64,000 bases of DNA. Source: CAVEFW01 sp963643505 (lineage in GTDB: Bacteria > Actinomycetota > Coriobacteriia > Coriobacteriales > Eggerthellaceae). A model generated the notes under the pieces. It was not told the DNA's origin. It worked only from the letters and a program-made list of their open reading frames with translations, and made no database searches. The DNA lies in the NCBI GenBank assembly GCA_963643505.1, contig CAVIKF010000008.1, positions 7,273 through 71,272 of the forward strand, read 5' to 3'. The number at the start of each line of letters is the position of its first letter. Within the stretch, counting starts at the first letter, position 1. Made by a program: the position numbers and the translations under genes. Positions 45,572-55,270 of the stretch are shown here, one piece after another.

Positions 45572-46823
45572 CTACCTCGATCTCGTCGCCGGGCTTCGGG
45601 GCGTTCGTCCTGTCGACAATGGCGAGCGCATCACATTGCATCATGCCAGCGCCCATGCTGCCGGGATTAGCAACGTAGTGGCCGTCTTCAACGGACAACG
45701 TGAAGAAGCGCATGAACTCCTCGTTGGGATGACGATCGGCGCCCTTAGGCCCTTTGGGGCCCTTGCCGTCCTTTGGGTTGTTGGGTTTGGGGCCCATCGG
45801 CTGCTTCGACTCGGCAAGCACTGCCTTGACCTTGGTGCGCGCAAACGCGGGCTTGCCCTGGAGTTTTGCAATCGCATAGCGGACGAGCCATTGCCACACG
45901 ACGAATGCGGCCATCGTCGGTCCGGGGAGGTTTACGTGGGGCGTGCCGTCGATGACGCTCGCTGCGGCGACGCGCGCGGGGCGCAACAACACGCCGTGTT
46001 GGTAGAACGTTGCCCCTTCAGCGAGCAGTGCTGCGTTGAAGTCCTCGGAGCCCTTGGAGCTGCCGCCGTTGATGAGCACAAGGTCGGCGGCCTCGCGGGC
46101 ACGCGCAAGCGCATCCACGAGCGCTGGCTTCGAGTCGCTCACGATAGGGAACATGATCGGGTCCGCGCCGGCATCGATGATGAGCTGGCGAATCATGAAG
46201 GAGTTGCTGTCGGCGATCTTGCCGCGTTGAAGTACCTCGCCTGCGGAGACGAGCTCATTGCCTGTGGGGATGAACGCGATGCGAATCTTGCGGCGGACGG
46301 GAATGACGGTGTGACCGACGCTTGCGAGAAGGGCCATCGTGCGCGCCGTAAGGACGGTGCCTGCAGGGAGGACGGGGTCGCCTACCTGCATGGTGCTGCC
46401 GGGTTGCTTGATCTTGTCGGGGCCCATGATTGAGGGCGGGTCGTCGACGAGTCGGATGCCGCCGTTTCCGAGGAACTCGACCCCCTCGACGTGGGTCGTA
46501 CAGTTGAATTCGTCGGGAAAATCGTCGCCCATGTCGGCGCGGACCCAGTCGACGCCTTCGACCCATGTTGCGGTCACCTCGTCGCTCGGCATGCCGTTTG
46601 CGAACGCCTCATAGAGCATAGCAACCGAATCGCCTTGGGCGGATTTGCCCGAGGGGAGTTGGTAGCGGGAGACCATGTCGCGCGCCAACACGCGTCCCGC
46701 GCATTCTTGGAGAGGAAGGATCTCCTCACCCTCGATCGCTTCGATGGCGCCGAGGAATTTCTCGACGAACTCGGTGCGGGGTATCGGACCCAGCCCGATG
46801 CCGGCGTCGGTGACAAGTGCCAT
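45561..46823 (-). CDS. moeA: Atypical MoeA-like molybdopterin molybdotransferase
   Basis: A 420-residue protein starting after AGGAGG. The MoeA domain order is recognisable: an N-terminal domain I/II, a MoCF-like domain III (IAFIPTGNELVSAGEV, NGGSSKGSEDFNA, VNLPGPTMAAFVVW) and a beta-barrel domain IV at the C-terminus. MoeA inserts molybdate into adenylylated molybdopterin. Two signatures are off. The N-terminal SAMDGYA-type motif reads KSAQGDSVAM, and the loop usually LPGxP reads LPGPTMAA. A Gly/Lys/Pro repeat (KPNNPKDGKGPKGPKG) interrupts domain IV. It may be a specialised or non-catalytic paralogue. No other molybdenum cofactor genes are in the window. Confidence 0.8.
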   Translation of the reverse strand: MALVTDAGIGLGPIPRTEFVEKFLGAIEAIEGEEILPLQECAGRVLARDMVSRYQLPSGKSAQGDSVAMLYEAFANGMPSDEVTATWVEGVDWVRADMGDDFPDEFNCTTHVEGVEFLGNGGIRLVDDPPSIMGPDKIKQPGSTMQVGDPVLPAGTVLTARTMALLASVGHTVIPVRRKIRIAFIPTGNELVSAGEVLQRGKIADSNSFMIRQLIIDAGADPIMFPIVSDSKPALVDALARAREAADLVLINGGSSKGSEDFNAALLAEGATFYQHGVLLRPARVAAASVIDGTPHVNLPGPTMAAFVVWQWLVRYAIAKLQGKPAFARTKVKAVLAESKQPMGPKPNNPKDGKGPKGPKGADRHPNEEFMRFFTLSVEDGHYVANPGSMGAGMMQCDALAIVDRTNAPKPGDEIEVELI

Positions 46824-46864
46824 GGGTACCTCCTAGGAGAAATGAGTGTATGCGTACATTATTG

Positions 46865-46912
46865 TATCCTTAAATAATTAATGTTAATTAACTATAATTC
46901 CTACTAAGGATA
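46865..46912 (+). promoter_or_regulatory. Divergent promoter region with nested inverted repeats upstream of the surface protein/ABC operon
   Basis: An AT-rich island has TTAAAT (46870-46875), a 17-bp spacer and TATAAT (46893-46898). Within the spacer lies a perfect inverted repeat, TAATTAA-TG-TTAATTA (46875-46890). The whole is bracketed by TATCCTTA (46865-46872) and TAAGGATA (46905-46912), also perfect complements. This is a good candidate operator, perhaps for a metal-responsive repressor given the FecCD transporter downstream (inference). On the minus strand TACAAT (46866-46861) could serve moeA. Confidence 0.6.
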
Positions 46913-46919
46913 ATTTGGC

Positions 46920-46997
46920 ATCTGAGGGTTACAAGGACTCTGAGGTTTACAAGGACTTTGAGGTTGTTTGGCATCTGAGGTTGGCAAGGACTTTGGA
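46920..46997. repeat. Degenerate TCTGAGG...AAGGACT repeat
   Basis: Units of about 17-20 bp, such as TCTGAGGGTTACAAGGAC and TCTGAGGTTTACAAGGAC, occur about four times between the promoter and the TTG start of the 1907-residue gene. They would lie in its 5' untranslated region. Confidence 0.75.
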
Positions 46998-47014
46998 CGT
47001 AAGGGAGAAAAGTC

Positions 47015-50000
47015 TTGGTTGAGACCAAGCCCACCGGGCAACATAGCCTTTTGGAGCGCACGTGCGTGAAGGATGTTGCGGCTAAGATTCTCCGTGCCGG
47101 GCTTGCCGTTCCTTTGAGCGTGTGCCTTGTCCCTACCGCAGCACTCGCCCAGGACAGCGCAACCCAATCGGATTCGTTGCCGTCCGCCTCCCTCGAGGAG
47201 ACATCTGCCCAGACGTCGTCCGCATCGTTGTCTGTATTCTCACCTATATCCGAGACCGCATCGGACGCGGCCACCGGGTCTTCCCAACGCTCCCACGTAT
47301 CGTCTTCGACATGCGATGCCGCGGCGGCCGAGGAGGGCGGCGCGCTTCCCGCGGAGATCGGGGCCATCGACCAAGGCGCGCTCTCCACGACGACCGAGGC
47401 CATCGACCTCAGCGCTCTCATCGTGGGGCAACAGGCAAGCTCTTCGACCACTATCGTGCTGACCGAGGGAGGTACGTACCGCTTGACCAGCGACATCACG
47501 ACGAGCAAGCGTCTTGAGATCAAAGCACCAGACGCCGATGTCACCATCGACCTCTCGTCGTTCTCGCTGACGTTCGATACGCCGCGTCAAGAGATGTCGA
47601 CCTTGGCGCAGGGACTTGTGGTCCGAGCGGCAAAATCCGTCAACGTCACAGGCTCGCTCGACACGCTCGAGTCGGACCAGATTATCTTGACGAGCTCGAG
47701 CAAAACGCAGGGACTTGGATCCGCCGTCACCGCGGTGGCTGCAGGATGTGACGTCTCGCTCGGCAATGTCGGAATCCGCGTTTCCGGTGTTGACGAGGGC
47801 GCGCAGCTTCGCACGCTGAACGCGGAGGGCATCCGCGCCACCAAGGGCTCGCTTGAACTCGACGGGGTTGCGGTCACGGTCGATCTGAGCAACCAGACCG
47901 AGGTCAACAATACGGTCAATGCGATGAAGGGTGCCCCTGTCGGCGTCTATGTCGGCGCAAGCGTTAAGGCGGCGCGCCTCGGTGACTCTGCCATTGTTGT
48001 GCATGGTACGCCAAACGTCGCGGTCGATACGCTCTCGCGCGACCTTCAACCTGGTAGCGCCACCGGCATCTACTCCCTCATGAGCGACTCGGCGATCGAG
48101 GTGTCTTCAACCTCTTTTGACGTTGACGCGCCGATTGGATTGGCGACGGGCATCAACGCTGTCAAGATGGCGCTTGGGGGCAGCGAGGCGACGAGCGACA
48201 ACGGGGGCAGCGAGAAAAACGGCCTCAGCGAGGCGACGGGTGGCAGCAAGGAGAACCGCCTCAGCAAGGTGATGGGCATCAGCGTCAACGTGAACGCGAA
48301 GCAGCGCGCTATAGCGGTCCAAGCGAGCGGCGGTGTGTCTTCCGCGGCGCTGAACTGCGAGCTTGCGGTGACGTACAAGGGCGCGAGCGTCCCTTCCGTT
48401 GCCTGTGCGCTTTACAATGCGACCGAGAGCGCCTTTGTGTTGGGGAAGGAGTTTGGCGGCGCGGGCCTCGGGGTCGTCGTCGGTGCTTTCGGCGGGTCCC
48501 AAAATGCCGATGGGGCGTATTTCGCCTCCTTCTCTGACGAGATTGCGACAAGCGATTGGGATCGCTTTGCAGGCATGTTTATCAACGGGCTGTCCTCGGG
48601 CGCACCGTGTGCGGTCGACGCCAACGAACGGGGCCTCTTCTTCCGGTTTGACGCTGCAAGCGCGCGGGCGATCGTTGAGACGGCGGAAGGGGAGACGCTG
48701 TACTGTTCCTCGGCCCAAGAGGCGCTCGACAAGGCGACTACCGGCTCGACGGTGCGGTTGATGGCGGATTCGGATGCAGTTGCGTTCGCGGGGGACGCAC
48801 AAGAGGGCGACGAGTTTGCGCTCGATTTGTGCGGACATGCGCTCGCGGGGCTTTCTACCTCCTCACGCGGGACACTTTTTGTCAAGGACTCTTTGGGGAC
48901 AGGCTCGATTATCGGCACGGTAACTGCAGGAGATGCGGGGTCGTTGATCCTCAACTCCATCGAGGTGACCGTCATCGACCATGTGCAAGCCGCAATTGGT
49001 GTGCGCGTTGGCGCCCATGCGCATTTCGAGGCGCACAACTGCGCGATCTCTGTGAGCTCGTACACTTCCCAAGTGTGTGCAATCACAGCCGAGAGCGCGG
49101 GCGATGCAACGACTATCCTCGACGGATGTACCGTTAACGCCACGACCTATGCGGGCAGCGAAGCGGCTTTCGGCATCGTCAGCCGCGCAGAGCAGGGCGC
49201 TCTCAAGGTGTATGGATGCACGGTGGTCGTGCGCTCCATGAAAGGAACCTGTGGGGGCATCGACGCGGTTACTGGCGTCGAGGTCTCCTCCACGCACATC
49301 GGCGTCACGGCCGCGTGCGATGCGCAAAGCGCTTGGGGCATCAAGCTGTCGGGAGACGGGGCTTGGGGCCGTATCATGGAGAGCGCGATCAGCGTCTTGT
49401 CAGAGGATGCGAGCCTTTCGGGAGAGTACTGGTGTCTTCAGGCCGACTCGACGTTAAGCCCTAGCAACGAAGTGGCTTGGACATTTGACGGTGCGTGCTC
49501 TTTTATAAGCGCGAGGAACACCGTTTTGAGTCTGAGCGGTGCGCCCGTTGTGTTGGGGGCGGGGTTTGCTGCGGAAAGCGGGAGCATCTTCCTTCGCGAT
49601 AGCGGGCTTGCCAACAACACCATTGCGACGGCGCGCGACGCTGCCCAAGATCTTGCCGCCGTTGCCGGTTCCTTTGCCTCGATTGCGGGCGATGTCCGAG
49701 AGGGATGGCTTGTCGTTCCCTCAGACGAGGGGTCAAGCCTGCGTTGGACGCGCACGCCGGCGGTGTCGAATCCCGTGCGGGGAGAGTCGTATTCCTCTCT
49801 CAAGGAGGCAATTGCCGCCTCAACTTCGGGTGACACCCTTGTGTTGCTTGCTGACTGTACCGAGCATGCGATGGAGATAGACCACGGCGTCGAGATTGAC
49901 CTGGCGGGGCATGTGCTCACGCTTGCCGCCTATGATGACGCATCGCGTGAGAGAGCAGGCGCCGCGCTTGTGTACAACGGGCAGGACACACTTGTGTTTC

Positions 50001-52738
50001 GAGATTCCAGTGCCGAACATGTCGGCGCCGTTCGCGCCCTTGTCGGTGCGCGTCATGAGGCATCAGCAAGCGCGACCACCTATGTTGGCTTTTCCATTGC
50101 GGCGGGCGGCACGCTTGTCTTCGACCGATGCGAGGCGGAGGTGGGATATGCTGGAGTTGGCGAGGCGACGGCCTTGTCGCTCATAGGGGTTGCGGTCGAT
50201 GACGGCTCGCTCTCCCTTGTCAATGGAACAACCCTGCACGCCCTTCTCGACGGCACTACCTATGCCCTCGCGATGACGGGCATCGAGGTCGCCCAGTCAG
50301 GAAAAGTGTCGGGGGAGGTCCCTTGTGTATCAATCTCTGCGGACAGCGCCTGCACGGTCGACAACTCCGCACCGTCTGCGCTCAGGGGCGCCGTGGCGAC
50401 CGTTGCCCGCACGAGCACGAACACGGCGGTTGCGAGCCGCAACGCGAACCTCGTGCGCTTCTACCCCGCGCAAGGTAGCGATTTGTACGAGGAGATCCAG
50501 GAGAAGTTCAGGGCCCAGGCGAAATACGACGGCACCTACCCGGCCAACGTGGCCGATGCCGATGACGTCGTGTACGGCACCCGGGTCTACTACGCGGCCC
50601 AGCTCGCGCTCGACAACGGCCTGCTTGTTTGGGCGTATTCCGACCCGGTGGGCGCGGACGAGGTGGGTCCGATTGAAAACGTCGTCGCGACGTCGTTTTT
50701 CACCTCCTCGAAATACAACCTCGTTCCCACCGCATGCGCCATCCGTTCTTCCTCCTCCTTCGAGGGGTCCTTGATCGTCGAAGGCAAGGTTGCAGCGACG
50801 TGCGATGCCGGAGACGCGACCGGCATCGACTGTCCCTCACAGGCACGTTGTGAGATTGGCGAGACGGCGCAGGTCACGGCGCAGGCGGGGGACAAACCGG
50901 TGTACCGCCTCGGAGGGTTGTTCGACCTGCGCGACCATATCGCTCTCGGCGGCGAGGAGGGCGAGGTCGTCCAATATCCGGAAAACGACAAGGAGCACCT
51001 CGTCACGTACGAGTATCCGTCAGCGCGCGCCCTTTCCGAGGAGATGGTGCAGACGGGATCTGCGACCAAGATCAACTCGGCAGCAACGCTTTCTGAGCGT
51101 GCGGGCAGAGACGAGCCGGCCCTCTTGACGCAGCTGCCCGATTTCGCCAGTGCAGACGTTGCGGTGACGCTTACGGGTGTGCGCACGTCTTCGGGGGAGT
51201 TGGGCGCGGACGTGAGCGCGACGGTTGGACGGGACGACTCTCTTGCGTCCATCGCCTCGATGATCTCCGATACGCCCGACTACACTGAGGGCGGTCTGCG
51301 CTTCCATTTCGTGGGATGGCGTGTGCGCGGGGCATCGAGCACGCTTGTGTACAGTGCCTGCGCGATCGCGAGCGGGGAGGTTGTCGCATCCGCTCTTCCG
51401 GGATCCTCTGACGGCGCGGTGACACTTGACGCGTGCTACGTCGCGGCGGGTGCGGGGCAGCACGTCATCACGTTCCTTGTTGATTCTTATGCCTATAGTT
51501 ACGCGTCCCAAGCGGGTGCGACCCCGAGCTTTTCCCTCGTCCAAGCGGGGCGGGGCACAGAGACGCCTCCCAAGGTCAATGTCGAGGAGAACACCGACTA
51601 TGCCTTCAGCGGATGGACGGGAGCGAGCGGAGAGGTCTATCGCAGCTCTCTTCCTGCGGTTGTAAGTGATGCAACCTACATCGCAAACTTCGACTGCACG
51701 CCGGCCTCCCTGTCTTTGACGTTTTCCTATTGGGGTCAAGCCGACGGCAGGCTCGTTCGCAAAACGACGACCGAGGCCGTCCCCTTCGGCAGCGACCCCT
51801 CTTCGGTTGCCGCAAAGCTGATGGAGGGCGTTGAGTCATTCGTCGTCGACGGCGACCAAGAGTACCGCTTCGTCGGATGGGCGCCTCGCGGGTGCGATGA
51901 CGAGGCATTGTTTGGCTTGCAGCTTCCAACGGTGGAGGCCTCTGATACCTACTACGCTGTTTACGAGAGCTCCTCCTTGCGTTACTCGGTGTCGTTTATC
52001 GTCGACGGCGTGGTCCATGCGGTGGCACAAAGCGTCTCTCCGCTGCTCACAATTGACCAGGTCATGACGCAATTTGGTATAGAGAGCCCCCTCGGCCAAG
52101 ACGGGGCGACCTTCCGCGGGTGGGGCCTATCTCCCGACGCGACATCCATCGTTCGCACGAGCCTTCAGACGGTGTACGACCTCGCGGAGGCGGGGGTGGC
52201 ATCGCTTGGCTTGTATGCGCTGTTCAATGTGCCGACACCAAGCGAAGATCCGGATACTTCCAAGGACGAAGATGGGTCGGGCGACGACTCGTCGAAGACG
52301 CCCGTCGATCCCGCTGTCGAGGACGACGACGAGGCGAACATCATCGTCACCCCTGCGATTACGCGCCAAGACGCCCCCGACGCGGTTGTGGTTTCGGAGG
52401 GCGGTTCCCCGTCGAGTTCGAGTGCCCTGGCTCGCTCAGCGTCCGGTTCCTCTGGCGTCTCGGCGGTGGCGGGAACCCTCGAGTCTGCCGCGGTCGCGTC
52501 ATCGAGCACGGACGGCGCCGCCTCGGTACGCGAGGTTGTTGAGGGCGACGTATCAACCGACCTCGTCTTAGACAGCTCCGACCCCGCCAACGTCTTCGCG
52601 TTTGCTGCGGCGGTGCTCGCCGCCCTCCTCGCTGCTGCGGCGGCGACCTGGCGTTCCCTTCGCAACGGTGCGCTTGACCGCGCATCCGACGAGAGCGACA
52701 AGAGCGAACCGGCCTCCACGAGAAACATCGAGTTCTGA
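47015..52738 (+). CDS. Large membrane-anchored surface protein with beta-helix and InlB-type repeats
   Basis: A 1907-residue protein starting at TTG (47015) seven bases after GGGAG. The signal peptide ends near residue 45 (TAALA). Residues about 130-1180 are long beta-solenoid-like repeats with Ser/Thr-rich turns. An in-frame low-complexity insert (NGGSEKNGLSEATGGSKE) lies near residue 395. Residues about 1395-1740 hold several InlB B-repeat-like units (HVITFLVDS, YAFSGWTG, YRFVGWAPRG). A Ser/Asp-rich stretch leads to a C-terminal transmembrane helix (about 1858-1880) with a charged tail. There is no sortase motif. Its stop overlaps the next start (TGATG), tying it to the ABC transporter genes, so it may help capture the transported ligand. 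Confidence 0.85.
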   Translation: MVETKPTGQHSLLERTCVKDVAAKILRAGLAVPLSVCLVPTAALAQDSATQSDSLPSASLEETSAQTSSASLSVFSPISETASDAATGSSQRSHVSSSTCDAAAAEEGGALPAEIGAIDQGALSTTTEAIDLSALIVGQQASSSTTIVLTEGGTYRLTSDITTSKRLEIKAPDADVTIDLSSFSLTFDTPRQEMSTLAQGLVVRAAKSVNVTGSLDTLESDQIILTSSSKTQGLGSAVTAVAAGCDVSLGNVGIRVSGVDEGAQLRTLNAEGIRATKGSLELDGVAVTVDLSNQTEVNNTVNAMKGAPVGVYVGASVKAARLGDSAIVVHGTPNVAVDTLSRDLQPGSATGIYSLMSDSAIEVSSTSFDVDAPIGLATGINAVKMALGGSEATSDNGGSEKNGLSEATGGSKENRLSKVMGISVNVNAKQRAIAVQASGGVSSAALNCELAVTYKGASVPSVACALYNATESAFVLGKEFGGAGLGVVVGAFGGSQNADGAYFASFSDEIATSDWDRFAGMFINGLSSGAPCAVDANERGLFFRFDAASARAIVETAEGETLYCSSAQEALDKATTGSTVRLMADSDAVAFAGDAQEGDEFALDLCGHALAGLSTSSRGTLFVKDSLGTGSIIGTVTAGDAGSLILNSIEVTVIDHVQAAIGVRVGAHAHFEAHNCAISVSSYTSQVCAITAESAGDATTILDGCTVNATTYAGSEAAFGIVSRAEQGALKVYGCTVVVRSMKGTCGGIDAVTGVEVSSTHIGVTAACDAQSAWGIKLSGDGAWGRIMESAISVLSEDASLSGEYWCLQADSTLSPSNEVAWTFDGACSFISARNTVLSLSGAPVVLGAGFAAESGSIFLRDSGLANNTIATARDAAQDLAAVAGSFASIAGDVREGWLVVPSDEGSSLRWTRTPAVSNPVRGESYSSLKEAIAASTSGDTLVLLADCTEHAMEIDHGVEIDLAGHVLTLAAYDDASRERAGAALVYNGQDTLVFRDSSAEHVGAVRALVGARHEASASATTYVGFSIAAGGTLVFDRCEAEVGYAGVGEATALSLIGVAVDDGSLSLVNGTTLHALLDGTTYALAMTGIEVAQSGKVSGEVPCVSISADSACTVDNSAPSALRGAVATVARTSTNTAVASRNANLVRFYPAQGSDLYEEIQEKFRAQAKYDGTYPANVADADDVVYGTRVYYAAQLALDNGLLVWAYSDPVGADEVGPIENVVATSFFTSSKYNLVPTACAIRSSSSFEGSLIVEGKVAATCDAGDATGIDCPSQARCEIGETAQVTAQAGDKPVYRLGGLFDLRDHIALGGEEGEVVQYPENDKEHLVTYEYPSARALSEEMVQTGSATKINSAATLSERAGRDEPALLTQLPDFASADVAVTLTGVRTSSGELGADVSATVGRDDSLASIASMISDTPDYTEGGLRFHFVGWRVRGASSTLVYSACAIASGEVVASALPGSSDGAVTLDACYVAAGAGQHVITFLVDSYAYSYASQAGATPSFSLVQAGRGTETPPKVNVEENTDYAFSGWTGASGEVYRSSLPAVVSDATYIANFDCTPASLSLTFSYWGQADGRLVRKTTTEAVPFGSDPSSVAAKLMEGVESFVVDGDQEYRFVGWAPRGCDDEALFGLQLPTVEASDTYYAVYESSSLRYSVSFIVDGVVHAVAQSVSPLLTIDQVMTQFGIESPLGQDGATFRGWGLSPDATSIVRTSLQTVYDLAEAGVASLGLYALFNVPTPSEDPDTSKDEDGSGDDSSKTPVDPAVEDDDEANIIVTPAITRQDAPDAVVVSEGGSPSSSSALARSASGSSGVSAVAGTLESAAVASSSTDGAASVREVVEGDVSTDLVLDSSDPANVFAFAAAVLAALLAAAAATWRSLRNGALDRASDESDKSEPASTRNIEF

Positions 52739-54006
52739 TGGCCGGGTTGCGTGGGTTGAAACGTCGGGCGGATACGCTGGTGGCACGCGATATCGCCTTC
52801 AGCGATGACGGCGACAACGACTACGCCGATCAGGTGAGGATCGGCCACGGCGTCGACCCCCGCACGCGCGTGATCATCGTTTTGGGTGTCGTACTTGTCG
52901 TGCTGTACGTCTTCGGGCTCATCGTGCCCAAAAACATCATCAACACGGGCTTGAACGAGTCGGGAATCAACAAGGGCTACACGCTCAGCTGGTTTGTTGA
53001 AGCGCTCATGACGAACATGAACGACCTCGTCGCCGTTGTGTGTGGCAACGGCTCTGTCGAGCAGGCGGTCCCATTGTGTACGCTTGTCATCGTCGCGCTC
53101 ACGGGCGCGGGGATGGCGATGTGTGGCTCGGTATACCAGGGAACGTTCAAAAACGCGCTTGTGTCTCCCTCGACGCTCGGCGTTATGAGCGGCGCGAGCC
53201 TTGGCATGACGCTTTGGGTCCTCCTGTTTGTCGCGGATGACGCGTTTGAGGAGCCATGGACGTTGGCTCATATCGAATCGCAGGGTCCGTTTTCCTACCT
53301 TTGGGATATGTACGGGCTTGCCATCTGCTCCTTTGTCGGATGTATTCTTGTGGTCTTTCTCGTTGTCGCGAGCATTCGCATCGTCGGCGGCGGTCGCACG
53401 TCGGGCATCATGATGATCGTCACCGGTCAGGTGCTCGGCGCGGTCATGGGTGCGCTGACCAACACGGCGCGCTACTACTATGTCGAGACCAATCCCGAGG
53501 GGCTCAAGGCACAGTTGCTCCAAGAGTTGCAAATCGCCTCGTTCTACCGCTCGTTCACGATAGTCGACATCCTCGCGGTTGGCATTCCGCTTCTCCTCAC
53601 GTTCTTGCTGATTATGCGCTTGCGGCAAAAGATGATGGCGCTTTCCTTCGATGAGGCGGAGGCGCGCACGATGGGTGTCGACGTGAAACTCATCCGCTAT
53701 GGCATCATCGCGCTTTGCACACTGACGACCGCCATCGTCGTGAGCTTTTGCGGCCACGTCGGTTTCGTTGGCTTCCTCGTACCCCATATGGCGCGTCGTC
53801 TCGTTGGCCCGAACTTCAGGTATCTGCTTCCTGCGGCGACACTGCTCGGCGCGGTTTTCGTATTGGCTGCCTACCTCGTCATCGCGATTACGCTCGGACC
53901 TGATTACGAGACGATGACCGGCATGTTCATCAGCATCTTGGGCGCGACGATCTTTCTTATCACGGCGCTTAGTGGGAAGGGGGGTGCCCAAGGTGAGTTC
54001 CGATAG
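52738..54006 (+). CDS. FecCD-family ABC permease (first of pair)
   Basis: A 422-residue protein. Its ATG overlaps the upstream stop by one base. A hydrophilic N-terminus of about 45 residues precedes roughly nine to ten transmembrane segments. The family pattern is visible in MAMCGSVYQGTFKNALVSPS and VMSGASLGMTLWV, with the conserved late region VSFCGHVGFVGFLVPHMARR that contacts the ATPase. FecCD permeases import iron chelates, haem or cobalamin handed over by class III binding proteins. The extra loop around residues 165-195 and the N-terminal extension are longer than usual. It is paired with the next permease and the ATPase gene, all overlapping or abutting. Confidence 0.9.
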   Translation: MAGLRGLKRRADTLVARDIAFSDDGDNDYADQVRIGHGVDPRTRVIIVLGVVLVVLYVFGLIVPKNIINTGLNESGINKGYTLSWFVEALMTNMNDLVAVVCGNGSVEQAVPLCTLVIVALTGAGMAMCGSVYQGTFKNALVSPSTLGVMSGASLGMTLWVLLFVADDAFEEPWTLAHIESQGPFSYLWDMYGLAICSFVGCILVVFLVVASIRIVGGGRTSGIMMIVTGQVLGAVMGALTNTARYYYVETNPEGLKAQLLQELQIASFYRSFTIVDILAVGIPLLLTFLLIMRLRQKMMALSFDEAEARTMGVDVKLIRYGIIALCTLTTAIVVSFCGHVGFVGFLVPHMARRLVGPNFRYLLPAATLLGAVFVLAAYLVIAITLGPDYETMTGMFISILGATIFLITALSGKGGAQGEFR

Positions 54007-55270
54007 GCACGTGCCCCGTTTTGCGGGCAACGCCACCGCGATCGAGATTGCGCGCCTCCAAAACGGTGAGGAATTGCCTTCGCCGTCGTCTCCCGTAACC
54101 GGCGCAGACCGCCCTGTGAGCCAGGCGCAGACGAACAGGCGCCTACGTTTTGAGCGTGCAGATACGCGGAACAAGGTCGTGGTGTGTGTGGCGGTGCTCG
54201 CCGTGCTCGTGTTTTTCAGCCTTTGTCTCACCGGCGCCGCGGGCCAATACTACTTGGGGAGCTACGGGTACGCCACCTACTCGCCGTTTCAGGTCGCCTA
54301 CGTGCTCTATCTGCATGCGTATAATGCAATCGGCTCCCTGACCCATTGGTTTGACCCGTATTCGAACCAATGGCTCCTCGAGAACGCGGAGGGGTATTGG
54401 GCGATATTCAACCGACTCGGCGTCATCGTCATCACGATGCTTTGTGCGGTTCTGCTTTCCATCTCGGGTATGTTGTACCAAAACGTGTTCAAGAACCCCA
54501 TCGCCGGACCGGGCATGCTCGGGGTTTCGAGTGGCGTGACACTTGGCATGATGATCCTCGTCGCCGTGTGGGGGACGGGCGCAACCTCGATGCTCCAAGA
54601 GCGATACCTTTTGTGCTACGGGCTCGGCGCACTCATCTTGGTGTTCGTGATATTTGCAGGATGGAAGCTCTCGGGGCGGGGTCGCCCGTTCGACGTCGTC
54701 ACGATGTTGCTCATAGGCTCGATCCTAGCCCAACTCATCGGCTTCGTGGTCAGTTTCGTGACGCTGTTCGTCATGGACGATACCTCCTACGACATCTATT
54801 TCGAGCTCTCGCAGATGCTCACCGTAGATACCTCGGAGCTGAGCTGGGCGTGTCTTTCCATCGCCGTTCTTGCGTCGTTTGTACCGGTGTATTTGCTGCG
54901 CTTCCACATGAACGCGCTCGGGCTCGACGAGACCGAGATGCGCATTTTGGGATTGTCGGGGGTGCGCCTGCGCGGCGTCGCGCTCGTGTGTGGCGCGATC
55001 ATGATCTTGGCGGCTCAAATCCATGTCGGCATGGTTGGTCTCGTCAGTCTGGTCGTCCCCCTTGTCGCCCGGCGTCTGTTCGGGTGCGAGTTCAGAAAGC
55101 AGATGGTAGGGTGTGCGTGTTTGAGCACGATCTTGCTTGTCGTGTGCCGCGACATTGCCGATCTCATCCCATTCGTGGGTGACGGGATCGCAATCGGCTC
55201 TGTCGTCGGCGTGGCGATGGTGCCCCTGTTCCTTTTGATTGTCGCAAGACAGACGAGGAGGGACGCGTAG
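53993..55270 (+). CDS. FecCD-family ABC permease (second of pair)
   Basis: About 425 residues from a GTG at 53993, nine bases after AAGGGGGG. Alternative in-frame GTGs lie at 53972 and 53984. The gene overlaps the end of the first permease by 14 bp. A hydrophilic N-terminal tail of about 55 residues is followed by around ten transmembrane segments. Family features include GMLYQNVFKNPIAGPGMLGV, SSGVTLGMMI and the ATPase-coupling region IHVGMVGLVSLVVPLVARRL. With two different permease chains the transporter is probably a heterodimer. The next gene's ATG follows its stop directly. Confidence 0.88.
   Translation: MSSDRHVPRFAGNATAIEIARLQNGEELPSPSSPVTGADRPVSQAQTNRRLRFERADTRNKVVVCVAVLAVLVFFSLCLTGAAGQYYLGSYGYATYSPFQVAYVLYLHAYNAIGSLTHWFDPYSNQWLLENAEGYWAIFNRLGVIVITMLCAVLLSISGMLYQNVFKNPIAGPGMLGVSSGVTLGMMILVAVWGTGATSMLQERYLLCYGLGALILVFVIFAGWKLSGRGRPFDVVTMLLIGSILAQLIGFVVSFVTLFVMDDTSYDIYFELSQMLTVDTSELSWACLSIAVLASFVPVYLLRFHMNALGLDETEMRILGLSGVRLRGVALVCGAIMILAAQIHVGMVGLVSLVVPLVARRLFGCEFRKQMVGCACLSTILLVVCRDIADLIPFVGDGIAIGSVVGVAMVPLFLLIVARQTRRDA

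Noticed and set aside
52165..54231. 688-codon minus-strand frame over the surface-protein end and first permease
   Set aside because: It is antisense to a membrane permease with conserved motifs, and its Arg/His/Asp-rich product is typical of a shadow frame.
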